Of a DNA stretch of 64,000 nt, positions 56,819 to 64,000 are shown piece by piece (position 1 is the stretch's first letter; each line of letters begins with the position of its first letter). The position numbers and the translations under genes are program-made. Under the pieces are notes generated by a model. It saw nothing but the letters and a program-made list of their open reading frames with translations, was not told the origin of the DNA and made no database searches. This DNA is from Agapanthus africanus. Lineage: Eukaryota; Streptophyta; Magnoliopsida; Asparagales; Amaryllidaceae. The stretch lies in the NCBI GenBank assembly GCA_030015575.1, contig JASDDO010000016.1, positions 108,147,241-108,211,240 of the forward strand, in the 5' to 3' direction.

Positions 56819-58621
56819 TTATATACAAAACAAAAAGGAAAACAAAAATATATACAAAAAAAAGGTGTCCCCCCCCAAACTTAAGTAAAACAGTGTTTCC
56901 ACTGTTAAGCGTTGAAATTCAGGATTAGGGGGGAAAGAGAACAGTATCAAGCTATACAAGGCCTTACACAGGCCAAAAGTTAGTACCAACCATTCAAAGA
57001 TTTTATCTCGATAAAGCAGTGGCTGGTGAAAGAAGGCGTAGAGAAAAGAGATGGAGAATACGCGAGACCGTATGGGGATAGAAGTGGTATACGGTCTCGG
57101 TATATGAGAGGAAGAAGAATGGCGGAAGGGAAAAAGAAGTGGAATACGAACTTGAGGGTGCAAATGGAGTAAATAGATTAGCACAATTTGTGATGACCGA
57201 TGTGTGAAAAGTGATTGTGCTAATATATTTACTCGTCGAGAAATTGGGTCGAATCCCTCAAGATTCGTAAGAAACCATGGGTACGCCGAACCTGGTAAAC
57301 CAGACATATGAAATGAGAGCGAGACGGGTTCTTGCAAGGTCGGAACGATGGAAAGGGTGGAGGGAAGTGATCGAGGAGGGGTATCGGTTAAAGGTTCAGG
57401 AGGGTGTACACAGTCAATGACAGGGACAGGATGAATGGGAAAATCCGACTCATCAATTAAAACTGGTTCATCCTCAAAACTATCCTCAATATTCTCCTCA
57501 AAATTCAGCTTATCCATGCAATTTTCATTAAAATCCAGACGCATATGGGGTTCGGGAAAAACATTTAATGACTCGGGATGATGATTTGAAGAGACAAACT
57601 CAGCCAAATCTACAGGTTCATCATCCAAAATATTCCCGGCGTCAATATCCTTAATCAAGTGAAAATCAAAATTTTCTGACACCTCAACAAAAGCATGGAT
57701 ATCAATCGATTCAGGTTCTAAAGTGGAGGTATAGAGGTCAAAAGGTTTAGGATCGGTTTCACTTGGAAGAGACCCTTCACAATCGGGCAAATCAAACACT
57801 ACGAAGTCGCACAACTCATTCATCATTCTATCTTCAATTGATAAATCTGGTGGGATACTCGATAGACTTTCAAAACAGGAGGTGTGGGATTCAATTTGGG
57901 ATTGGTAGGGTTGATTTGGAAGGGGGTACATCTCACTCTCTCCACTCAAATTCACAGCCTGTCCTGCCGTCTCATCATACATTGAAAAAGTTGGAGCTAG
58001 TTGAAAACTAGCTAGCGGGTCACTAGGTTGCATGATGGCGGCCATAGACGCATTCAAATCCATCATCTGTTGGCTTGACGCTACCCTAAAATCTTCCAAC
58101 GACTGTTCCAGACTAGACATAGGTTGTGAAGGGGTTTCAGTAAAAGATTCAAAGTTGTTTGGGTACTGAAAACTCCCAAAAGGCGGTGTAGAAGCAATGT
58201 CTAGGGAAGGTGTAAAAGTTGGGTAGGACTGGTAGGAATTGAATGGCTGGACAGGAGTGGGATCAACATTGGGATAAGAAGGTGAATGGAATTGTTGATC
58301 CCAAGAATTTGTAGTGGTGAAAGGAGTGAAAGATCGGCTACGAGATTGTTCAATACGTTCAGCAATAGACATAGGTCTCGGGGTTACAACTGGATTTTCA
58401 AAAGGGGTATCAACGCAAGAAGGTGTGAATGTTTGAAACGGTTGATACGAAGTGGATTGCGGGGTCCAGTTGTTCGTCCTAGACGCGTCTATCCGATCTT
58501 TCAAAGAAATTTTTGGCATGGATGGATCGTTCGAAGTTCGACCAAAACAAGAACCGTAGGAAGTAATGTCTGGTTGTGGGTACCAAAGTTCGGCAAGAGT
58601 TTTGCGAGGTGGGGTACCCAT
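56819..58621 (-). CDS. Unknown 600-residue protein of the Athila-like element
   Basis: This intact frame starts MGTPPRKTLAELWYPQPD; the first ATG lies 1 kb after the primer site. Residues 30-200 are rich in P, S, T, F and Q with repeated short motifs (ISLKDRIDASR, MSIAERIEQSR, SLEQSLEDFR) spaced along a disordered region. Residues 230-420 are strongly acidic (DDEPVDLAEF, NFEENIEDSFEDEPV). The last ~130 residues are hydrophobic and basic; the final ~30 are encoded across the third hairpin and polypurine-like tract, so the true C-terminus may have been extended by loss of an older stop. There is no zinc finger, protease or RT motif. The opening TLAELWYPQP loosely recalls Athila/Tat gag N-termini, so a reduced gag is one possibility. 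It is the only long intact frame in the window. Confidence 0.6.
   Translation of the reverse strand: MGTPPRKTLAELWYPQPDITSYGSCFGRTSNDPSMPKISLKDRIDASRTNNWTPQSTSYQPFQTFTPSCVDTPFENPVVTPRPMSIAERIEQSRSRSFTPFTTTNSWDQQFHSPSYPNVDPTPVQPFNSYQSYPTFTPSLDIASTPPFGSFQYPNNFESFTETPSQPMSSLEQSLEDFRVASSQQMMDLNASMAAIMQPSDPLASFQLAPTFSMYDETAGQAVNLSGESEMYPLPNQPYQSQIESHTSCFESLSSIPPDLSIEDRMMNELCDFVVFDLPDCEGSLPSETDPKPFDLYTSTLEPESIDIHAFVEVSENFDFHLIKDIDAGNILDDEPVDLAEFVSSNHHPESLNVFPEPHMRLDFNENCMDKLNFEENIEDSFEDEPVLIDESDFPIHPVPVIDCVHPPEPLTDTPPRSLPSTLSIVPTLQEPVSLSFHMSGLPGSAYPWFLTNLEGFDPISRRVNILAQSLFTHRSSQIVLIYLLHLHPQVRIPLLFPFRHSSSSHIPRPYTTSIPIRSRVFSISFLYAFFHQPLLYRDKIFEWLVLTFGLCKALYSLILFSFPPNPEFQRLTVETLFYLSLGGDTFFLYIFLFSFLFCI
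56869..56906 (-). promoter_or_regulatory. Third polypurine-like tract with hairpin, inside the ORF 3' end
   Basis: A C-run with AAACTTAA (56869-56884) is followed by AACAGTG-TTTC-CACTGTT (56889-56906), a 7-base perfect stem. It overlaps the last codons of the 600-residue frame. Confidence 0.75.
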
Positions 58622-59671
58622 GATATGAAGAGAGAGAGAGAGAAAGGTAGAGAAAAGGAGGGGAAAAAGAATGTGATATTTATTTTTTTTAGTTATATAT
58701 TAACAAAAGAATGAAGTATACACACAAAAAGAATATGGACAAAAACAATCACGACCCAAAAATACCACACACCTAACCGTTCTAGGGTTCACCTAGGTCA
58801 ACTAGACCTGCTCCAGAACTTGATTGTCGAAGAAAAACTGTGTCGAGAAACAGGCTCAAGATACACTGATCACGAGGCCAGGTAAGTGCAGAGATAAGGG
58901 GAGGTTTTCCAACGCTTTCGCGAAGTTCCTTAATTAAATAACCCTTTCTCTTTTGGCGGTTTCGCCGTTAACACTTTCCTAGACACCCCGTAAACAATAT
59001 ACCGTTAAGCAAGGTTCTAAACACAGTTAACTTCTCCTAGTGAGCGCGAAGTCCTTAAGGCTTAAAGTCTAGTTTCTTTTAAATTTGTGCGGGTAAACGT
59101 TATGCGAAAGTTCGTGATTTGTGGGCCACGGAAAAGGTGATGAAATTCTTTACCGTATATTGTGGGGTTCGCTTGCCCTTAAGTCCGTATTAATTGATGC
59201 AATGCGCAATTCAAAAAATTCTTAAAAAGAATCAAACAATCGTTTTTTAGTTTAAGCGCGGCGCTGCAACAAATATGGGTTAGTCAATTTTTAGCGTTTG
59301 CTAGCGAACTTGCAAAGAATCCTGCAAAGAATAGTATATTGGATGCGTCGGATTTGAGAAGAAGGTGTTAGTAAAGTACGTACCGTTAAGTTTTGGGTTA
59401 GGAAACCCCCGTTGAATCAAATCCGGTAAGCTTGAAAGGTTCGGTTGCGCGGGTCAAACTACCCGGATCTTTGGCACTGTACTTCGTAATCACCTTAACC
59501 TTGAATGTACACTTTGCTCCCCACAATCGCAGTTTGCAAATACGCAAAAATCTGCACTCTTGCCCACAAAAATGATCAAAAAAAAAACAAAAAGAATTAT
59601 ATTTTTTTTATATAAATATATACAAAAAGAATATTAACCCGAATAATAAGAAAGAAAATACGCTACCGTTT
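58622..59671 (-). other. Leader of the Athila-like element
   Basis: About 1.05 kb between primer site and ORF. It is AT-rich, with homopolymer A/T runs near 58680 and 59580-59610. No frame longer than about 60 codons and no recognised motif. Confidence 0.65.
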
Positions 59672-59688
59672 TCCCGGCAGCGGCGCCA
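59672..59688 (-). promoter_or_regulatory. Primer binding site (tRNA-Asp type)
   Basis: TCCCGGCAGCGGCGCCA is the reverse complement of TGGCGCCGCTGCCGGGA. This differs by one base from the TGGCGCCGTTGCCGGG site common in plant Athila-type elements. It is two bases from the LTR at 59691. Confidence 0.92.
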
Positions 59689-59690
59689 TT

Positions 59691-61442
59691 TGATCGCACG
59701 CTTTTGGCGTGTCGGATGTTCAAAGTTCTAAAGTTTACCGCGATCAGGACGGTGTCGCTTTGCAGCTAGCCGGTTGAGCACGGGTCGGTCCACAGGGAGA
59801 TGGTGGTATTTTACCTTCTTGTCTTAGACGAGTCAATAAAGAATCTGTATGTGTTTGATTCTAACCTATGTGTTTATTTGCAAGTATAAAGTTGTTAAGA
59901 AGAAAATACGAGATTATAAGCTAAGAAATCCGTACTCAAAACCTTTGAGCCGAGTCTTGACCAATTGAAGCTAGAGCAATCGGCAACAACGTGGATTAGG
60001 GGATTTAAGCGCGGTATTCGTGGAATCCGGCTTATTTACCCTTGTCCTTCCGTTCTTGTCTCTTGCTTTCGCCTCCGGCCAAACCGAACGCAACCGGTCG
60101 CGGTTAGGAATCACCGCTACCTTGTCAGGGTAGGGTGCCTAACGGAGCGCTTGCGTAACGTTTGGGCGGAGTTCAAATGGAAAATAACGGGAAAAGGAAA
60201 TGAGAAAAGAAGTGTTAACTTACAATGCCGTATTTATTCTTAACAACAAAAATAATTACAACATTCACAAAATGAACAAAAGAGAGCAAAAAGAAAAGAA
60301 CAAAGAAAAGAAAAGATTACAAGAAAGAAAGTGCATGAATGTAAATTGCAAGTAATTAAAGCAAGATAATAATAAGCAATTAATAAAAAGCGAATAAAAA
60401 GAACAAGAAAGTAGAACTCAAGACAAGCATGGGATCAATAGTCAACCCTTAAACTTGCAAGCTCAATCAAGAGGTTGCAAGATCAAGGGAAGGGTAGAGA
60501 ACGCACGTGAATTGAAGCGCTAATTCCGTGAGAAAATACGACCTTTGAGATTAATAACTAACCCTTAACCATTCAAACTCAATGAAGAGGTTGAATGATC
60601 AAGAGAAAGCAAGAATCTCAAGGGGAAGAAGAAACACAAGAGAATGATACAAAACCGTCACCTTCATTGATCTCCCACTCAAAAGCTCTCACTACAATTT
60701 CATGGAAAAAGAATGAAGAAGAAGAAGAAAAAACTATACAAAAAACTACAAAAGAGGCTACAAGAATGAACAAAGAATGCAAAGAATGACCCTTTGGCCT
60801 TGCTCAGATCTGCTGTATTTATAGGCAGGAGAATGGAATTCTAGGGCAACCACCAGACCAGAAATGAAGTACCCAAAATAACCCCAAAAGACGACAAAAC
60901 AAGGCCACAGTACGGCCGCGTTTCCGCGGCCAATACCCCCTATTGGCCGCGGAAACGCGGCGGATTAGAGGAGTTGGGCAGTGGGATTTGGTCTGAGTCC
61001 CTGGTTTTCTGTCCCCTGTTGTCTGGTACATGTATTTTATGATAATCTTTCCAGAATATCAGCAGAATTCCTTGTCCAAGATTGCACACTTCTCTTTACT
61101 TTTGACTTTATCTCTCTCGAGCTCCGCGCACCCATTGATTCTTGTGCAGCCCCTCTCGTGCTTTGTGCATGTCCGAGACACGAATGACCACTGTCATATG
61201 TCTTGTCCCTGGGACCGGTATGCAGCACTGGACGAATATGGATGACCGGAACCCGTCTTTTATCTGTTGTCAACAGATGTTCTGTATTTGGTTTAACTGT
61301 GGAGATTTTGTCTTGAATTGCAATATTTGTACTGGAAACCTGTATTCTGAAAATATGTAACAAACACAGATCAAAAGCACCTACCTATAAACACACGAGC
61401 GTAAGAATGGGCGGTATAAAATGCAGTAGTCTGTTGTGAACA
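59691..61442 (-). repeat. 5' LTR of the Athila-like element (1752 bp)
   Basis: It pairs with 53535-55286 at equal length. The GC-rich inverted repeat at 60914-60961 is longer and more perfect here than in the other copy, because the left arm reads GGCCGCG and not GGCCACG. Confidence 0.96.
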
Positions 61443-61825
61443 GGCCCAAGCCCAAGTCAAGCGGGCCCATGCCCAAGTCGAGCCCGCGGCCAGCCTACCC
61501 ATGCCAATATAGAAATCATGCAACAAATAATTTTGATGAATTTTTTTTTTGTGCATGAATGTAAGAAAAATGGGCATCAAGCCAAATTTTTGTAAAGCCA
61601 ATGGTTTATGTGCAAAAAGAAATGGCACATGAGCCATGGGATGGGCAAAATGCCATTTTGTAAAGCCCAAGGGGCTATATGCAAATATATAAGCCTATAA
61701 AAGACAACATGATGATGAATAAAAGATACACTTTTCATTCCTCTCAAGAAATTAGGGTTTGTGCCTCTTTCCCATTTCTGAAGGTTCTAAACCTTCTTCT
61801 TTCTTTTAAATTAAATCAAGAGTTT
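61443..61825 (+). repeat. 3' LTR of Tat-1, second piece
   Basis: It continues the LTR after the second GGCCC and matches the 5' LTR from about 23946 to 24328 (GTGCATGAATGTAAG, ATTAGGGTTTGTGCC). It stops at AGTTT where Copia-F inserts. Confidence 0.92.
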
Positions 61826-64000
61826 TGTAAGTCCATGCTACCTCTCCCGGTACTTTCGGGCATGCGGAATTTGGTGAAAAACAATTTTCTATGAGGTGGT
61901 ACCATGGACTCAAAACCGGATCTTTGTTAATCATCTAATTAACAACCTAACTACGAGTTGCTAACTACTCGGTTAGGGGGTTATACCTTTCTTTTTTCTC
62001 GAACTCCTTCGTCTTCAAGATTCGATGGTCGTCCGAATCGGATTCTCCCCGTCGTCTCTTTGCGCCGAAGATAGATCCACCTGAAAGCTTCAACCTTTGG
62101 CTCCTTCTTCGTACTTTGAAGAAACTAGTTCACTCGGTTTGCTAAACCTTGTGAACTAGAGTGAGTAGAAAAGAGTTTGTATGGGATTCTATCTATGGTT
62201 CTTGGTTCTCAACTCATGAGACAAGTGAACCATAGAGTCATGAGAGGGAGAACAAGAGGAGGAGATGAGAGCTCAAGAACAAGAGAGAGAATGAGCATGA
62301 AAGAATGAGAGAAGACTTTTCTCATTTGGCTCTAATAATCCAAAACAATCATAACACCTCATATCAATCAAGTATTATGTGATGGTTTAGGCAACCATAG
62401 CCATATCATTTCATGCACTCATTTTGCACAAAAGAGCAAGCAAGCAAAAGTCTTTTCCATGAAATGATAGCTATAGTTATCATGATGGTCAACTAGTCAA
62501 GCCTAGTCAACCGGTCAACAAAGTCAACAAGTCAACAAAAGTCAACAAGTCAACAAAGTCAATCCCTCAACAACCATGTCACCATAATACTTAATTAATA
62601 TAATTGTTAATCACATATCATATTCTCATTAGGGTTGAGAAAAAAGTCAATAGTCAACTGTCAACGGTCAACAACCCTAATGAGAATCCTCCGCCTCTGT
62701 CTCTCCGTCAACTGTGCATACACACCCGCATCCGCGTCCTGAGGAACACGAATACAAACTGGTTAAATCCAATCCCAATACAAACACTAGGATCTGGCTT
62801 AAACCAAAGCCCGCTAGTGTCTACTGTCCGGACACTGTACGTGCACAAGTGCACGGATGTGACCGAACCCTGTCGCAAAACCATGTGACCTGCCGCAAAA
62901 CCATGCGACCTCTACTCTTTTGCTAAAGACGAATAGCTTTCTGTGTGGGACTCTAAAGACTCAACACTACGCTGGCAGTGGGTTTAACCACAGACCGCAA
63001 GCGGCACTAGCTGTGCGTAACGGTCCCCAGGTAGATGCCGACAAGAAGACTGACGAGGTGAAACCAATCTGAACTCCTACTGAGCCTGAATGTGACATTC
63101 TCCGTACAGTCCGGTCTGTTCGTCTGATACATCGCATGGCGGGCCTAGGGGGGCGGTAAACGTCAGTCCCCTAATAGCGGTACAAGTTGTGTCGGAATGA
63201 AGCCCAAAACACCCTGAGATAACACTGGAAGCCTACCAGTATATCTCGTTTGCCCTGGCCAGGGACTACTCGTGTAATGGCTCTCCTAGACACAGCGCGA
63301 TGTCAACCCCTAATACCGGGAGAGACGAATCCTGTCTAACCGTCACTGCATCCAAGTGCTTCGGGACTGCACCCAACTACCACCTGTTTGCACGACTCCT
63401 TTGAGCCGTGGTAGGGTAGTAATCAAAGTACAGTGGGAACACACTCGAGACGAAGTGACAGTATCAAGTCAGCGGACTAAGCTGTACTCATGTCACCTGG
63501 GAACTGATAACTGACGATAGGTATAATACCAACCGGTCAGTTCCCGACGAGTCCTGTCCAGTGTACTCGTAACCCAACGAGCACCCGTATACTATCTCCA
63601 GTACGACGTACTGATGGCTGTGGGACAGACCATCTCCCACACTGGGATGAGAAGCGCATACGCTAGTCTACTCCGGAGTATCGATGCCCTGTCTCGATAT
63701 TCCTGCGACTAGGGACCTGTATAAGGATGTGCTTATAGATTACCCAGCCCCCACTAGTGTGACTGCCATCACAACGCTGGTAATAAAGCAAAGATCCTAA
63801 GGGCTCCACTAATGTGTATAGGTGATATACTAAAATAAACACATGTACACATTGAAGTAGAAACAAACCAATTAGCATACTACTATTTTGAGCAAGATTG
63901 TATATACAAGGTGAATATCCCAAGCTTCCATTAAGTAATATACAAACTAGTATGATACAGTAATGGCCTCTAGGGCATATACACTAACAATCTCCCACTT
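61826..64000 (-). mobile_element. Copia-F: 3' LTR and start of interior (minus), runs off the window
   Basis: The LTR spans 61826-63989 (TGTAAGTCCATG to ACACTAACA), with the Tat-1 sequence AGTTT (61821-61825) as the probable left target duplication. ATCTCCCACTT at 63990-64000 is the inverse of the Copia polypurine tract, so this is the 3' LTR of a minus-strand element whose pol should start just right of the window. Its U3 half is homologous to the Copia-D LTR. A GTCAACAA-type short tandem repeat lies at about 62500-62565. Confidence 0.9.
63990..64000 (-). promoter_or_regulatory. Polypurine tract of Copia-F (minus), cut by the window end
   Basis: ATCTCCCACTT abuts the LTR end and matches the tracts of Copia-1, Copia-2 and Copia-D in inverse orientation. 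Confidence 0.88.

Larger units (their letters stand above)
53535..61442 (-). mobile_element. Athila/Tat-like non-autonomous Gypsy element (minus), TSD GGCCC
   Basis: GGCCC lies at 53530-53534 and 61443-61447, and Tat-1 LTR sequence is continuous without the insert. Two LTRs of exactly 1752 bp differ at roughly two dozen positions by eye, about 1.3 percent, with no length change. On the minus strand: 5' LTR (61442-59691), tRNA-Asp-type primer site, 1-kb leader, a 600-codon ORF, a 1.5-kb 3' region and a polypurine tract next to the 3' LTR. No gag, protease, RT or integrase domain is recognisable in the 4.4-kb interior, so movement would need another element's proteins. Confidence 0.93.
23885..61825 (+). 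mobile_element. Tat-1: non-autonomous Ty3/Gypsy Tat-like element, gag only, 3' end outside
   Basis: Its own parts are: 5' LTR 23885-25232 plus about 48087-48136 (split by Copia-2), primer site 48142, an upstream ORF and gag (48295-50445), minisatellite tracts (50538-53400), polypurine tract, and 3' LTR 53471-53534 plus 61443-61825, split by an Athila-like element and then by Copia-F. The two LTRs start identically (TGTTGGGGTC). No protease, RT, RNase H or integrase is found. The remaining 3' LTR should resume right of the window after Copia-F, followed by a second GATAT (target duplication, left copy 23880-23884) and then the rest of Copia-E. Confidence 0.85.

Overview
The window is plant nuclear DNA made almost entirely of nested LTR retrotransposons. 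I see no host gene, tRNA, rRNA or CRISPR array. The evidence is repeated: tRNA-type primer binding sites (TGGTATCAGAGC; and the tRNA-Asp type TGGCGCCGCTGCCGGGA), polypurine tracts next to TG...CA long terminal repeats (LTRs), 5-bp target duplications that close exactly, and Ty1/Copia and Ty3/Gypsy protein remnants. The species cannot be named from this. Names such as Copia-1 or Tat-1 are labels for this window only.

Layout. 1-12018: Copia-1 (plus), 5' LTR cut by the window edge, with a solo LTR (2117-4079) in its leader and a damaged pol (6561-9804). 12019-17219: minus-strand debris, namely Copia-G (protease end, leader, primer site, partial LTR) and a second truncated LTR. 17220-21010: a long Gypsy-type LTR with a 59-bp satellite-like array. 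21011-23884: 5' part of Copia-E (plus). 23885 to at least 61825: Tat-1, a gag-only Gypsy element. Inside its 5' LTR end sits Copia-2 (25233-48086), which carries Copia-D (29552-39859, minus, TSD ATTCG) and a solo LTR (40907-43054, TSD ATAAT). Tat-1 then shows its primer site, a broken gag (48295-50445) and about 3 kb of minisatellites up to its 3' LTR (from 53471). That LTR is interrupted by a 7.9-kb minus-strand Athila/Tat-like element (53535-61442, TSD GGCCC) with one 600-codon open frame, and again at 61826 by Copia-F (minus), which runs off the right edge.

Relative order read from nesting: Copia-E before Tat-1; Tat-1 before Copia-2, the Athila-like element and Copia-F; Copia-2 before Copia-D and the second solo LTR. 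Copia-G predates Copia-1.

None of the elements is visibly autonomous. The points most worth following are: (i) Copia families that keep protease-integrase-RT-RNase H but show no gag, replaced by a 2-3 kb conserved non-coding leader; (ii) short dyads with a fixed trinucleotide centre and covarying arms repeated through LTRs and leaders; (iii) three hairpin-plus-polypurine modules in the Athila-like element; (iv) Copia-D, whose LTRs are nearly identical although its pol is ruined, which suggests recent movement in trans.
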